A DNA stretch of 52,333 nucleotides from an uncultured Clostridia bacterium (GCA_944391815.1 CALXUV010000068.1:1-52333), one strand, 5' to 3'. Numbered from the stretch's first letter, positions 1 through 10,140 are shown. The notes: generated by a model from the letters alone, not told the origin. Numbers and translations are program-made.

Positions 1-108
1 GTTCCATACCCCCATTGTGCTGATGGTCTGCCCTGTCATCCCGCTGACCTGCGCGGCACATTCCCTGTAAGACAGTTCCGTGATCCCTTTTACCAGCAGT
101 TCCGCCAT
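1..108 (-). pseudogene. Transposase fragment (ISLre2/UPF0236-like, tentative)
   Basis: The minus strand encodes MAELLVKGITELSYRECAAQ and then a helix-turn-helix-like stretch ending in GVWN, and runs off the left edge of the window. The text resembles the middle DNA-binding part of ISLre2/UPF0236-type transposases, which are about 400-500 residues long. Only 36 codons lie in the window. The frame stays open upstream for 24 more codons until the ftsH stop, but there is no room for the usual N-terminal domain of over 100 residues, so the copy is 5'-truncated. No ribosome site precedes the ATG at 108. It abuts ftsH and is probably a remnant of an insertion just downstream of that operon. The family name is tentative; transposase origin is moderately supported. 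Confidence 0.4.
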
Positions 109-180
109 GTTTGTTGAAATCAGCCCCTTTTTCTTGCAAATTGAAACTACGCTTGATACAAGAAGTTTTTTCAAAAATAA

Positions 181-2208
181 TTATTGCCTGCGGTCACGGT
201 CATCGTCATCCGGAGTGCGGTAAAGCGGGCGATTTTCTCCTGTCATGGCTCTCATTCTCCGCTCTTCTTCCTCGCGTCTGCGTCTTTCCTCTTCGTCACG
301 TTTGGCTTTTGCTTCGTTTTCTTCTTTACTGCGCTGTTTTCTCTGCTCCGACATCTCTTCAAGCTGTTCTATCGTCGTCGCCTCACCGTTCATAATCGAC
401 TCGAACTGATATTCATCCATGACTTCATGTTTGAACAGATACTCAGCTATAAAGTTCAGCTTATCCATGTTTTCAGTGAGCAGTTTTTCAGCTTTATCGT
501 AAGCTGTACAAACTATCTTCTTTATCTCTGCATCAATTACAGCGGCAGTGTTCTCGGAATAGTTCTTCTGGGATGCAAAATCACGTCCGAGGAAGATCTC
601 ATCATCGCTGTGCTCCGAACCGTATACAACGGGACCGAGAACGTCGCTGAATCCGTATTTCATCACCATGCTTCTGGCAATTGATGTCGCCCTCTGGATA
701 TCATTTGAAGCTCCGGTGGAAATATCACCGAGCACAATCTTTTCCGCCATTCTTCCGCCGAGAAGCACAACTATCTCGTTTTCCATCTCCGCTTTTGAAC
801 CGTATGAACGGTCTTCGTTCGGTCTGTGGATGGTATAACCGCCAGCCGCCCCGGTAGGAATAACGGATATCTGATGAACCTGATTTTCCGGCTGAAGTAA
901 CTTTGTAAGGACCGCGTGTCCCGCCTCATGATAAGCGGTCAGCTTTTTATCCTTGTCTTTAACGACTCTTGATTTCTTCTCTGTACCTACGATTACTTTG
1001 ATTGAAGCGTCCTCAAGTTCCTGTTCGCCTATCAGCTTCTTACCGCGTCTTGCTGCAAGAAGCGCCGCTTCATTAAGCAGGTTTGCAAGATCCGCTCCGG
1101 TAAATCCTACCGTGGTTTTCGCCACTTTTTCAAGAGAAACCTCGTTTTCAAAAGGCTTGCCCTGTGCGTGAATCTTCAGTATTTCAAGTCTTCCTTTTAT
1201 GTCGGGGTAACCGACAACTATCTGTCTGTCAAATCTTCCCGGTCTTAAAAGTGCCGGATCGAGTATATCCGGGCGGTTTGTCGCCGCAATGACTATAACA
1301 GCGTTACCGGAACCGAAACCGTCCATCTCAACGAGGAGCTGGTTAAGCGTCTGTTCTCTTTCGTCGTGACCGCCTCCGAGTCCCGCACCTCTGTGTCTTC
1401 CGACCGCATCAATCTCATCTATGAAAACTATCGATGCAGGATATTTTTTTGCGTTATCGAATAGGTCACGCACTCTTGAAGCTCCGACACCGACATACAT
1501 TTCAACAAAGTCTGAACCGGAAATCGAGAAAAACGGAACGCCCGCCTCTCCGGCAACAGCCTTGGCAAGAAGTGTTTTTCCCGTTCCGGGAGGTCCTACC
1601 AGAAGAACACCGTGCGGTATCTTTGCTCCGAGCCTCGTATACTTTGAAGGCTCTCTGAGGAAATCCACCACTTCTCTCAGTTCTTCTTTTTCCTCATCGG
1701 CTCCCGCAACGTCCTTGAAAAGCACTTTTCTTTTTTCATCGGCTGCAATCTTGGTTCTCGCCTTACCGAAATTATTCAGCGCACCGCCCTTTCCCGACGT
1801 ACGCATAAACAGGACTATGGTAAAGATCACAACTCCCAGAAGCAGTATATAAGGTATATACTGTATCCACATAGTTGCGCTTGACGGCGGTGTGAAATCA
1901 AGCACTTTGATTGTTCCGTTATCGTACTGCTCCTGCAACAGGTCTCCATAATGATTCTGGAAAAAGTTATAACCGATATTGGTAAACTTATAGGTTTTGG
2001 TTTCACCTGCCGCATTTTTAACGGTACACTTTCCGCTGTCATTGAGCACGAGCTCTGTGACGTTTCCGGCTTTGATATCGTTTATCAGTTCGCCGAAATT
2101 TTCGTATTCCTGCCCCGAAAACGGATTAAGAACAGTCATTGCCATGACTATTATCGCCACCGTTATAAGGACATAAAATATCATCCGTTTGCTGTTTCTT
2201 CTGTTCAT
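181..2208 (-). CDS. ftsH: ATP-dependent zinc metalloprotease FtsH
   Basis: Membrane-anchored AAA+ protease that degrades misfolded and regulatory membrane or cytosolic proteins as a hexamer. Two membrane helices (about residues 9-29 and 112-134) flank a short extracytoplasmic FtsH_ext domain. The AAA module has Walker A GPPGTGKT (205-212), Walker B FIDEID (262-267) and a second region of homology around [19 protein letters not shown]. The zinc-binding HEAGH is at 427-431. The C-terminus (about 600-675) is an Arg/Glu-rich low-complexity tail, common in Clostridia. At 675 residues it is full length. It is the last gene of the tilS-hpt-ftsH string found across Firmicutes, 31 nt after hpt. Very confident. 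Confidence 0.98.
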   Translation of the reverse strand: MNRRNSKRMIFYVLITVAIIVMAMTVLNPFSGQEYENFGELINDIKAGNVTELVLNDSGKCTVKNAAGETKTYKFTNIGYNFFQNHYGDLLQEQYDNGTIKVLDFTPPSSATMWIQYIPYILLLGVVIFTIVLFMRTSGKGGALNNFGKARTKIAADEKRKVLFKDVAGADEEKEELREVVDFLREPSKYTRLGAKIPHGVLLVGPPGTGKTLLAKAVAGEAGVPFFSISGSDFVEMYVGVGASRVRDLFDNAKKYPASIVFIDEIDAVGRHRGAGLGGGHDEREQTLNQLLVEMDGFGSGNAVIVIAATNRPDILDPALLRPGRFDRQIVVGYPDIKGRLEILKIHAQGKPFENEVSLEKVAKTTVGFTGADLANLLNEAALLAARRGKKLIGEQELEDASIKVIVGTEKKSRVVKDKDKKLTAYHEAGHAVLTKLLQPENQVHQISVIPTGAAGGYTIHRPNEDRSYGSKAEMENEIVVLLGGRMAEKIVLGDISTGASNDIQRATSIARSMVMKYGFSDVLGPVVYGSEHSDDEIFLGRDFASQKNYSENTAAVIDAEIKKIVCTAYDKAEKLLTENMDKLNFIAEYLFKHEVMDEYQFESIMNGEATTIEQLEEMSEQRKQRSKEENEAKAKRDEEERRRREEEERRMRAMTGENRPLYRTPDDDDRDRRQ

Positions 2209-2239
2209 CTTCTTCTCCGAATTGTCCTTTGTTTATGAA

Positions 2240-2788
2240 TTATATAAGTTCCGGCTTTATCACTCCGACGTATGGCAGAGTTCTGTATTTTTCGCCGTAA
2301 TCAAGCCCGTAGCCTATTACAAAATGATTTTCTATCTGCTTCCCGACATATTCAGGTGTGTAGTCAACCTCACGCCTATCAGGTTTATCGAGCAAAGTCA
2401 CTGTCCTGACGCTTTTCGCTCCTTTGTTAAGCAGATATGTAACCAGATATTTCAGAGTTCTTCCGCTGTCAACTATATCTTCAACTATCAGAAGATTTTC
2501 GCTTGGCAGATTTTTTCTGTTGATATCCAGAATTATGTTTACGTTACCGGAAGACGTAGTTGCGTCGCCGTACGACGAAACCCTCATAAAATCCACCTGC
2601 GCCGGTATTCTGAGCGCCCTCATCAGATCTGAAAGAAATGTAACTGAGCCTTTCAGTATTCCGACAAGCACAATGTTTTCTTTATCCGAGTAATCATTTT
2701 CAATTTTTCTTGCAAGTTTTTCAATTATTTCTTTTATCTCAGCCTCGCTGAGGAGTACTCTTTCAACGTGATCGTTCCAATCGGTCAT
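2240..2788 (-). CDS. hpt: Hypoxanthine phosphoribosyltransferase
   Basis: Purine salvage enzyme that converts hypoxanthine or guanine plus PRPP to IMP or GMP in the cytosol. It has the PRPP-binding loop VEDIVDSGRTLKYL, the N-terminal LVGILKGS and the DFMRVSSYG segment typical of Hpt. I chose the ATG at 2788 (MTDWNDHVERVLLSE) because GGAGG at 2794-2798 lies 5 nt upstream; a TTG four codons earlier overlaps that Shine-Dalgarno. The length of 182 residues is normal. It sits between tilS and ftsH, the classic Firmicutes order. A 253-bp spacer without recognisable genes separates it from tilS, so it may also have its own promoter. Confidence 0.96.
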   Translation of the reverse strand: MTDWNDHVERVLLSEAEIKEIIEKLARKIENDYSDKENIVLVGILKGSVTFLSDLMRALRIPAQVDFMRVSSYGDATTSSGNVNIILDINRKNLPSENLLIVEDIVDSGRTLKYLVTYLLNKGAKSVRTVTLLDKPDRREVDYTPEYVGKQIENHFVIGYGLDYGEKYRTLPYVGVIKPELI

Positions 2789-3041
2789 AACATCCTCCAA
2801 ACGCTTTTCAGATTGTCTTTTTGTTCTCGCTTTGAATTACTTAACGGCAAAATACAACCGCTTACCCGAAATCCGGTTTACGCCTTGCCTCTCCGTCGCC
2901 TTTACCGATTTTTGCTGACTGTCCGAAAACAGCCCCGTTATGATTTCGGTCAAAATGCTCATAGCACGGTTGATAACCGTATTCCTTTGCTCATATTTTT
3001 ATGTTATCGTTATTTTCGGCTCTTGATACCGCCCGGTCGTT

Positions 3042-4421
3042 TCATTTTTCTTCGCACCATACGATATAAGCCGCTCTTCCGCCCTTGCGAAGACGGTAAG
3101 AATCGGCAACATCAAGCCCCGGAACCAGGATTATTTCTCCGTTTTGGTTACAAAGGCAAGGTGTTGTTCTCCTTCTGTTTGCCGGTATACCCTGTTTTTT
3201 AAGTTGCTTTTTCACAACTCTGTCGTAGCCGGAAAAGGTATAACTGTCTTCAGGTCTTAAGTTTCTTGCTACAACCGAGAGTTTTCCGTCATGAGATATT
3301 TTATCAAAATTAACCGACTTGCATATTGATAATTTGTAAATATTCTGCCAATCATCTGCGACCTTTTTATCCGCCGTGATTAATATTCTGTAACCAATCG
3401 GTGAAATAAAATTTTCGCCTTCCGAAAGCTCAGTTTCAAACTCTTTTTTTGCTGTATTTCCTCTTTGTTCAAAGTCAACTCCGTGTCTGCTGAGAAACAC
3501 GGTCACATCTCCGCTTACATCATATCTGACGGTTTTACGGTCCCTGATTGCCTCTGCTATATTCCTAAGACTTCTGCTGTCCGGAGCTTTTTCTGAGGTT
3601 CCCGTACATTTTCTGTATTTTTTCATGAGATATCTGACAAGTACCGGTTCCGGAATCTCCGAAAGCTCGGAAAGTGCGGCACTATCCGGTATTTTTCCCG
3701 CTTCAGACTCTATATATTCGCTGTCCCGCAAAAGTCCGGAGCACATCCGCAGGAAAGCTTTGTCGGCGCTTTCGTTCAGTTTGTATATGTGCGGCAGAAT
3801 CATGTGCCTTATATAATTCCTTGTGCTGTCAAGTTCAGCATTTGTGCTGTCGGTAACAAATTCATATCCTTCTTCTTCCGCCATTGCCATCAGTTCGGCT
3901 TTTCTGCATACCAGGACCGGACGTATTATTTTGCCCCTCTTCGGTCTTATACCTACAAGTCCGGCAAGTCCGCTGCCTCTTATCATGTGAAGAAGAACTG
4001 TCTCGATATTATCGTCGGCGTGATGAGCTGTTGCTATTTTACTGCAACTGCGTTTATCGGCGCACTTTCCGAGAAATTCATATCTGACTTTGCGTGCGCA
4101 TTCCTCCGTGCCCATACCGGTTTCTGCGCACAGAGCCGGAACATCTGCTTTACCGCAGTCAAGCTCTACACCGGAGTTCAGACAAAGTTTACGGCAGAAT
4201 TCTTCGTCCCTGTCCGCCTCGCTTCCTCTTATTCCGTGATTAAGGTGAGCGGCAAAAACGGTAATTCCCGTTTCCCCCCTCAGTTTCAGAAGAATTTTCA
4301 GAAGCGCCACCGAGTCAGCTCCCCCGGAAAGAGCACAAAGCACTCTGTCGCCTTTTTCCAGAAGACCTTCTCTTAACGAAAATTCCTTTACTCTTCCGAC
4401 AATTTCCTCAGATAGCGACAT
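3042..4421 (-). CDS. tilS: tRNA(Ile)-lysidine synthase TilS
   Basis: ATP-dependent enzyme that converts the wobble C of tRNA-Ile(CAU) to lysidine, so that the tRNA reads AUA and is charged with Ile. The PP-loop SGGADS is at residues 32-37, followed by HLNHGIRG and HHADDNIETVLLHMIRGSG, all diagnostic. The C-terminal substrate-binding domain ends in the usual basic region (RVVKKQLKKQGIPANRRR). The start at 4421 is supported by GGAG upstream. An upstream extension would overlap dnaB, whose TAA ends only 2 nt before this ATG, so translation is probably coupled to dnaB. 459 residues, complete. Confidence 0.96.
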   Translation of the reverse strand: MSLSEEIVGRVKEFSLREGLLEKGDRVLCALSGGADSVALLKILLKLRGETGITVFAAHLNHGIRGSEADRDEEFCRKLCLNSGVELDCGKADVPALCAETGMGTEECARKVRYEFLGKCADKRSCSKIATAHHADDNIETVLLHMIRGSGLAGLVGIRPKRGKIIRPVLVCRKAELMAMAEEEGYEFVTDSTNAELDSTRNYIRHMILPHIYKLNESADKAFLRMCSGLLRDSEYIESEAGKIPDSAALSELSEIPEPVLVRYLMKKYRKCTGTSEKAPDSRSLRNIAEAIRDRKTVRYDVSGDVTVFLSRHGVDFEQRGNTAKKEFETELSEGENFISPIGYRILITADKKVADDWQNIYKLSICKSVNFDKISHDGKLSVVARNLRPEDSYTFSGYDRVVKKQLKKQGIPANRRRTTPCLCNQNGEIILVPGLDVADSYRLRKGGRAAYIVWCEEK

Positions 4422-4423
4422 TT

Positions 4424-5743
4424 TTACTCTCCGTCTCCGTGAACTGTATCGATTGAATAGAATTCGGTAAACTGCGCCGTCCATCCGAGCTCGACCGTTC
4501 CGGTGGCACCATGCCTGTTTTTGGCTATTATTACGGTAACACGCTGCTCGTCATCCTCTTTTCGGTGCAGAAACATTACGCTGTCAGCATCCTGCTCAAT
4601 TGAACCCGAATCACGAAGGTCGGAAAGCTGCGGCAGTCCGCCTTCCTTTTTTCTTGACTCCACTGATCTGTTAAGCTGAGCGCAACAGAGTATCGGAACT
4701 CCGAATTCTTTTGCCATAAGTTTTATTCCTCTGGAAATTTCACCGACTTCCTGCGCTCTGTTGTCGCTGTGGGTTTCACTTTGCATAAGCTGCAGGTAGT
4801 CAATTACCACAAGTCCGAGATTTTTTATTCTTCTTAACCGGCTTTTCATCATCGTCGCAGATATGCCCGGAGTGTCGTCTATAAGTATATTGCACTGCGA
4901 AAGCGTATTGGCCGCAACCGCCAGTGAATTCCAATGCTCCGGCATCAGTTTTCCGGAACGAAGAAGCATGCTGTCGATCTTCGCCTCGTTTGAGATCATT
5001 CTCATTACCAGCTGCTCTGCCGACATTTCAAGTGAAAAGACGCACACGGTTTTGTTATGGTTTTTTGAAGCCCTTGTTGCTATGTTCATGACAAACGAGG
5101 TTTTTCCGACTCCCGGCCTTGCTCCTACCAGAACCATATCACCTGTTCCCATTCCGACAAGCAGTCTGTCAATGTCCGCATAACCTGTCGGAAGACCTGC
5201 GCTCTCTTCAGGATTCTGCGAAATTTCCTGTAGCCTGTGATAGTTGTCTTTTATTACATCTTTTATGTGTCTGAAATTTCCCGTTACGTTGCTGTCGGAA
5301 AGGTCATAGATTTTTTTCTCGGCAACCTCAAGCAGGTGCTCTGATGAATCGGTCTCCGACGAAGCACTCTCCTCAATTTCACGGCAGATGTTCATCAGAT
5401 TGCGTCTGAGCGCCCTGTCCTTGACTATTGCGGCATAGTCACTTACATTCGCGGCAGATGGAACGGCGGTTACTATCCTCATAATCGCCTGCTTTGCCCT
5501 GTCGGCATCCATTGTGCCGCTGTTTACCAGCCCTTCCGTCACCGTAACGTGGTCTATACTTTTGTTCTGAGCATAAAGGGAATACATCGTCAGGTAAATA
5601 TCCCTGTGCTCTTCAATATAAAAATCCTCCGCTTTCAGCTTGCTCAGAATATCTCCGAGGCATTCGGGTTTTATCAGCACCGCTCCGAGAACACTCTGCT
5701 CCGCCTCATATGATACCGGGAGACTGAATTTCTGAATATCCAT
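4424..5743 (-). CDS. dnaB: Replicative DNA helicase DnaB (DnaC in Bacillus)
   Basis: Hexameric 5'-3' helicase that unwinds DNA at the replication fork. The N-terminal DnaB domain (PVSYEAEQSVLGAVL near residue 9) is followed by the RecA-like domain with Walker A GARPGVGKTS (207-216), a Walker B region LVVIDYLQLM and the DnaB-type RDSGSIEQDADSVMFLHR. The length of 439 residues is usual. No intein is present. It lies 25 nt after rplI and 2 nt before tilS. The rplI-dnaB pairing is conserved in Firmicutes. Confidence 0.97.
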   Translation of the reverse strand: MDIQKFSLPVSYEAEQSVLGAVLIKPECLGDILSKLKAEDFYIEEHRDIYLTMYSLYAQNKSIDHVTVTEGLVNSGTMDADRAKQAIMRIVTAVPSAANVSDYAAIVKDRALRRNLMNICREIEESASSETDSSEHLLEVAEKKIYDLSDSNVTGNFRHIKDVIKDNYHRLQEISQNPEESAGLPTGYADIDRLLVGMGTGDMVLVGARPGVGKTSFVMNIATRASKNHNKTVCVFSLEMSAEQLVMRMISNEAKIDSMLLRSGKLMPEHWNSLAVAANTLSQCNILIDDTPGISATMMKSRLRRIKNLGLVVIDYLQLMQSETHSDNRAQEVGEISRGIKLMAKEFGVPILCCAQLNRSVESRKKEGGLPQLSDLRDSGSIEQDADSVMFLHRKEDDEQRVTVIIAKNRHGATGTVELGWTAQFTEFYSIDTVHGDGE

Positions 5744-5768
5744 TATGTCACCTTATGCGGTACCGGCT

Positions 5769-6218
5769 TTATTTTGCCGCTGTTACCGTAAAATTTATTT
5801 TTGCCGTTACCTGCGGATGAAGTTTGACTTCAACGGTATAGCTTCCGTAATTCTTTACCGGCTCCGCAAGCACTATCTTTCTTTTGTCTATTTCTATTCC
5901 GAACTGTTCGAATACTGCGTCAGATATATCTTTGCTTCCGACTGATCCGTAGAGTTTGTCATCAGCTCCGCCGGATTTTTTTATAACAGCAAGACAGCCC
6001 TGGAGTTTTTCTGCGGTTTCATTTGCCGCAGCAAGCTCCTTTTCAGCCTGAAGCTTTTTCTTTGCCTCTGCGTTTTTAAGCTCCGCAAGGTTTGCTGCCG
6101 TCGCCTCCACCGCAAGTTTTTTCGGAATAAGAAAATTCCTTGCGTATCCGTCGGAAACGTCCACAAGCTGTCCTTTTTTCCCCTGTGCTTTTACATCTTC
6201 AATGAGTATGACTTTCAT
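5769..6218 (-). CDS. rplI: 50S ribosomal protein L9
   Basis: Component of the large ribosomal subunit that binds 23S rRNA. The N-terminal signature [20 protein letters not shown] followed by [13 protein letters not shown] (24-36) is canonical. A long connecting helix rich in Ala/Lys/Glu leads to the C-terminal domain with [11 protein letters not shown]. The 149 residues are complete. It is the first gene of the minus-strand operon rplI-dnaB-tilS-hpt-ftsH. A GGGGG ribosome site lies upstream of the ATG, and a probable promoter is at 6294-6321. Confidence 0.98.
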   Translation of the reverse strand: MKVILIEDVKAQGKKGQLVDVSDGYARNFLIPKKLAVEATAANLAELKNAEAKKKLQAEKELAAANETAEKLQGCLAVIKKSGGADDKLYGSVGSKDISDAVFEQFGIEIDKRKIVLAEPVKNYGSYTVEVKLHPQVTAKINFTVTAAK

Positions 6219-6293
6219 AGGTATTTATCCCCCTGTTGTTTTTTACGGCAAACTGTGCCTTGATTTCAATTTTACACTTCCCGCCGCAAAATA

Positions 6294-6321
6294 AATATAT
6301 AATAATGAATCCATTTTGCAA
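6294..6321 (-). promoter_or_regulatory. Probable promoter of the rplI operon
   Basis: On the minus strand TTGCAA (6321-6316) is followed after 16 nt by TATATT (6299-6294), about 75 nt before the rplI start. The spacing fits a sigma-A promoter, but the -35 box is not consensus, so this is a reading rather than proof. Confidence 0.4.
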
Positions 6322-6390
6322 ATTTTTTTAAAACTCTTCCCGACGTTTTTGCAAAAGTGTTAAAAAAATCACACAACTTTACAAAAGCTC

Positions 6391-6419
6391 TTGAAAAACA
6401 AAGCAATTTGGTTTAAAAT
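6391..6419 (+). promoter_or_regulatory. Probable promoter upstream of the sbcD-like gene
   Basis: TTGAAA (6391-6396), a 17-nt spacer, then TAAAAT (6414-6419) is a near-consensus sigma-A promoter reading toward the SbcD-like gene. It would give a leader of about 360 nt, which is long, so a closer promoter may exist. Confidence 0.4.
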
Positions 6420-6784
6420 ACCTTTGAAAGCATTTGCCTGCCGGCATAAAAAACGGATAAAATTTTAATTATAAAAGCACTCTTTTCTTACAATTCAGGA
6501 AAAGCCGGCTGGAACTTGAAAGTTTTTTAAGTCAAATTCCTGTATTTTATCAGAGTGCACCCTATTACATATTGAGTTTTGCAGTTAAGAAAGCTCAAAT
6601 TTTGCAGATCCGGCAAAATTTCACACTGCTGACGACTGAATACCAAGATTTTTATACGCGCTTTTGACGCGGCGTTACAGATTCCGTTTTACTGCAACGT
6701 AAAACCGACTTCAAAGGCAGGCACCTTAAAAACATAAGAATAAATCAGCATCAACGCAAGACATATGCCACGGAGGTTTAAAAA

Positions 6785-7915
6785 ATGACAAGATTTCTGC
6801 ATATAGCCGATCTGCACCTCGACAGCCGCTTCTCCGGACTTTCACCGTCGGAGTCTGCTGCCCGCAGAAGCTCTCAAAGACAGGCTTTTTCCCGTGCTCT
6901 TGAATTCGCCGAAAAAAACGGCTGCGGAGCAGTACTCATCTGCGGTGATCTTTTTGACAGCGAATTCTGTACCGAAAACACTCTTACTTTTCTTTCGGGT
7001 GAGTTTTCACGCTACCCGAAAATAAAATTTGTCATATCACCCGGAAATCACGATCCTTACAGCTCGGACTCTCCATACCTTGCTGCGGATTTTCCCGACA
7101 ACGTATTTATTTTCAAAGACAAAAAAATCGGGGCTTTTGTGTTTCCTGACCTTAACCTCACCGTTTACGGTTACGCTTTCACCTCTCCCGCATACTACGA
7201 AATGCCTCTTGAGGATTTCCGCCCGGACGAAAATCAAACGGAATTTACCGTTCTTTGTGCCCATACCGAAACGGACGCTCCGTTTTCGCCGTATGCACCT
7301 ATCACAAAATCTCAGCTTGCCGCATCGGGTTTTGATTATGCCGCACTCGGTCATATCCACGCCGGAAGCGAGATAAGCCGTGCCGGTCAAACGGTTTTCG
7401 CCTACTGCGGGTGCGCTGAAGGACGAGATTTTTCCGAATGCGGTGAAAAAGGCGGACTGCTCGTAACCCTTTCTCACGACGGCAGCGGAAAAACCGTTCA
7501 AACCGAAAAAGCCGTTTTTTCGGAGCGGATTTATACTGTTATCGACCTTGACATATCCTCGCTCAGCTCAGATGAGGAAATCGCAAATGCGGCTGTTACT
7601 GCAATTTCACCTTATCGCAGCGATTCAGCAAAGAAGTACATAATACGACTGAAACTCAGAGGAACGGTTTCAAACGAACCCGAAAGCGCAAAACTGACTG
7701 AATTATTATCTGACTACGGGGTTGTCGAAGTGGTAGACGACACCGTTTGTCTGTATAATTACTTAGGACTTGAAAACGATTATTCTGTCAGAGGACAGTT
7801 TTACAGACAAATGCTGCCGCACCTTATGTCGGAAGACAAGCAAGAGCGCAAAATCGCAAAAAATGCTCTAAAATACGGTCTTTACGCACTTGCGGGAAAG
7901 GAGCTTGAAAACTGA
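6785..7915 (+). CDS. SbcD/YhaO-like DNA repair metallophosphoesterase
   Basis: Calcineurin-like phosphoesterase of the Mre11/SbcD group, predicted to be the nuclease partner of the ATPase encoded next. Metal-binding motifs are in order: HIADLHLDS (residues 6-14), CGDLFDS, SPGNHDP, CAHTETD and the late ALGHIHAG. The remaining C-terminal third is poorly conserved, as in YhaO. The start ATG at 6785 has GGAGG 8 nt upstream. The stop overlaps the next start in TGATG, so the two proteins are translationally coupled and probably form an Mre11-Rad50-like complex. At 376 residues it is close to YhaO length. YhaO-type rather than classical SbcD is my inference, from the SbcC-like partner's membrane hairpin. 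Confidence 0.9.
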   Translation: MTRFLHIADLHLDSRFSGLSPSESAARRSSQRQAFSRALEFAEKNGCGAVLICGDLFDSEFCTENTLTFLSGEFSRYPKIKFVISPGNHDPYSSDSPYLAADFPDNVFIFKDKKIGAFVFPDLNLTVYGYAFTSPAYYEMPLEDFRPDENQTEFTVLCAHTETDAPFSPYAPITKSQLAASGFDYAALGHIHAGSEISRAGQTVFAYCGCAEGRDFSECGEKGGLLVTLSHDGSGKTVQTEKAVFSERIYTVIDLDISSLSSDEEIANAAVTAISPYRSDSAKKYIIRLKLRGTVSNEPESAKLTELLSDYGVVEVVDDTVCLYNYLGLENDYSVRGQFYRQMLPHLMSEDKQERKIAKNALKYGLYALAGKELEN

Positions 7916-10140
7916 TGTATATTTCGGAAATAATTATAGATGAGTTCGGAGGACTCAAAAACCGCAAAATTTCATTAAATCAAGGGTTTAATCTGATTAC
8001 GGGTTGCAACGAATCAGGAAAAAGCTCAGTTGCGGCTTTCATAAAATTCATATTTTACGGTTTTGACGACCAAAAGGAAAGGATAAGATGTTCATCCCTT
8101 GATACCGGTGTTGCCTCAGGCTCCGTTGTTATCGAAAAAAACGGCGAAAAGTTCAGAATAGAAAGAAGCCAGAGCGGTAACCGTTCAAAGGTACGGATTG
8201 TTTATGAGGACACAGGAAATGAGTTAAATGACTGGCAGAAAAAAGCCAAAACGCCGGGCGACTACTTCCTCGGCATTCCGTCTCAGCTTTACGAAAGTTC
8301 TCTTTACGTAAGCCAGGCAGGCGGTCCTGCCCCGGAGGGTGGAGCTTCGGAAGCCGTATCGAACATCGTTATGTCGGGAGATGAAACCACAAGTCTCGGC
8401 AGAGCTAAAAACTCACTTGACAACCTGCGAAAATCACTTAAACTTAAAAAAGGCAGCGGCGGCGAAATATTCAGCTGCGAACAGAATATTGCATCTCTTA
8501 AAACACGGCTTGAAAACGCAACAAAAGCTTCCGAAACAAAACTTCTGACTAAGCATCGCATAAAAGAAACAGAAGAGGCGCTTGAGGAAAAGAAAAAGCT
8601 TGCCGGAAATGCAAAGGACGAGCTTGAAAACGAAAGGGCAATGCAGGCAGGTTACATCGCCGTCAGAATATCCGGGCTGGATAAAAAAAAGCAAGACCTT
8701 ACAGATGATCTGAAAAAACTTGATGAGGAATATTCACGTCTTTCTTTCCTGCCGGACGACGCGTACATAAACGATCTGAGATCTTCTTATCAGGAATTTG
8801 CTGCCAAAAAGAAAGCTTATGAAGAATTTCATTCTTTCGGAGACTTCTGTTCACTGCCGCCTAAGGGCTACGAATACTTTGAAAACAACGGAAAACGTAA
8901 AGAATTAAGTGAACATCACAGCAAAATGCAGTCCCGCATCGGAACGGGAAAACTTGTGCTGGTCATTTCCGCGATTGTGTTTGCCGTTTCATTGATTGCC
9001 ATTCTGCTTTCGGTTGCTGATGTTTTCAGTGCAAGTATACCGTTTATATCGGTTCTTGCCGCCATTTCGGGTATTTCGGTAGCAGGCACTGTTGTTGTAC
9101 TTAACAGGCTTGGCAAATCCATGAAGAACTTCGCCCGTGAAACAGGGATAACATCTACCAGAACATTTTCCGATTATATTTCCGAATGCGAAAAATATTC
9201 ATCCGAAGCTGAAAATTACAGACTGCAAAACGAAACTGCGGAAAAACAGACCGACAGTCTGAAAATCTCCGAGGATAATTACCTCGCCCTGCTTTCAAAG
9301 TGGGATAAAAAAAGCTTTGAAGAAGCCGAAAAAACTTATAGAGATTATCTTGAGGATAAGAAAAAAATAAAAGACGGCATTGCAGCTGCAGAAGCGGAAA
9401 TATCTGTACTTTACGCAAAGCTCGGAGCATTTTCCGAAAGCGACCTCAAAAGGGCAGCTTCGGCAGACGAAAATCTTTACCGACCCGAAAACACCGCTGA
9501 AATCAAATTGCTTTCGGAAAACCTCAGCAAAGCGGAAAGCGAGGTCGACCTGCTCGAAAAACAGCTTTCGGATCTGAGGATAACAGACGCCGGAAATATA
9601 TCCGAGTCTCCCGATGAGCTTGCGATGCTGCTTGATAATGAAGAAACGAAGCTTTCGGTACTCAGTGAAAAATACGATTCGGTGATGCTTGCAATGCAGT
9701 GTCTCGAAGAAGCCGAAACTGCAATAAAAAACAACTTCCTGCCGAGCATCGCTTTCAAGGCAGGGGAATGCTTCCGCATACTTACGGGAGGCAGATACGA
9801 GACGCTGAGACTTGACGAAAAGCTGAATATTTCCTATGAAAGAGGCAGCAGCATAACAAGCAGCGATTATCTGAGTCACGGCAGTGCGGCACTGGCTTAT
9901 GTTTGTCTGCGTCTGGCTCTGCACTCGAATATTTCAAGAGATGAAATAAAGCCGCTTATTTTCGACGAAACATTCGTTTACTTTGATGACACGAGACTTG
10001 GAAACGTACTGTCCTTGCTTTCAGAACTTTCGGGAGTAGCTGCTCAGATCATTCTGTTTTCAGCATCCGACAGAGAAAGCCGTTTAATCGCTCAAAACCA
10101 AAGCTTTTCTGCCACAAGCGTAAACCGTATCGAAATATAA
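7915..10140 (+). CDS. SbcC/YhaN-like AAA ATPase with central membrane hairpin
   Basis: Rad50/SbcC-type ABC ATPase. The N-terminal lobe begins ISEIIIDEFGGLKNRKI with Walker A GCNESGKSS (30-38). The C-terminal lobe carries a signature-like LSHGSAALAYVCLRLAL and Walker B PLIFDETFVYFDD. Between them are two coiled-coil segments (about 200-300 and 410-590). Where classical SbcC has a zinc hook, this protein has two adjacent hydrophobic segments (about 346-366 and 375-397) and no CxxC. At 741 residues it is much shorter than SbcC (about 1000 or more). YhaN-type proteins have a similar central hydrophobic region. Probably a DNA end-processing or repair ATPase anchored at the membrane. It overlaps its nuclease partner by 1 nt. 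Confidence 0.88.
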   Translation: MYISEIIIDEFGGLKNRKISLNQGFNLITGCNESGKSSVAAFIKFIFYGFDDQKERIRCSSLDTGVASGSVVIEKNGEKFRIERSQSGNRSKVRIVYEDTGNELNDWQKKAKTPGDYFLGIPSQLYESSLYVSQAGGPAPEGGASEAVSNIVMSGDETTSLGRAKNSLDNLRKSLKLKKGSGGEIFSCEQNIASLKTRLENATKASETKLLTKHRIKETEEALEEKKKLAGNAKDELENERAMQAGYIAVRISGLDKKKQDLTDDLKKLDEEYSRLSFLPDDAYINDLRSSYQEFAAKKKAYEEFHSFGDFCSLPPKGYEYFENNGKRKELSEHHSKMQSRIGTGKLVLVISAIVFAVSLIAILLSVADVFSASIPFISVLAAISGISVAGTVVVLNRLGKSMKNFARETGITSTRTFSDYISECEKYSSEAENYRLQNETAEKQTDSLKISEDNYLALLSKWDKKSFEEAEKTYRDYLEDKKKIKDGIAAAEAEISVLYAKLGAFSESDLKRAASADENLYRPENTAEIKLLSENLSKAESEVDLLEKQLSDLRITDAGNISESPDELAMLLDNEETKLSVLSEKYDSVMLAMQCLEEAETAIKNNFLPSIAFKAGECFRILTGGRYETLRLDEKLNISYERGSSITSSDYLSHGSAALAYVCLRLALHSNISRDEIKPLIFDETFVYFDDTRLGNVLSLLSELSGVAAQIILFSASDRESRLIAQNQSFSATSVNRIEI

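Larger units (their letters stand above)
6219..6784. other. Intergenic region between divergent rplI and sbcD-like genes
   Basis: This 566-bp AT-rich spacer lies between two divergent operons. It holds the probable rplI promoter and a forward promoter at 6391-6419. I see no ORF with a ribosome site, no strong hairpin and no recognised riboswitch in the remaining 350 bp. Confidence 0.6.
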
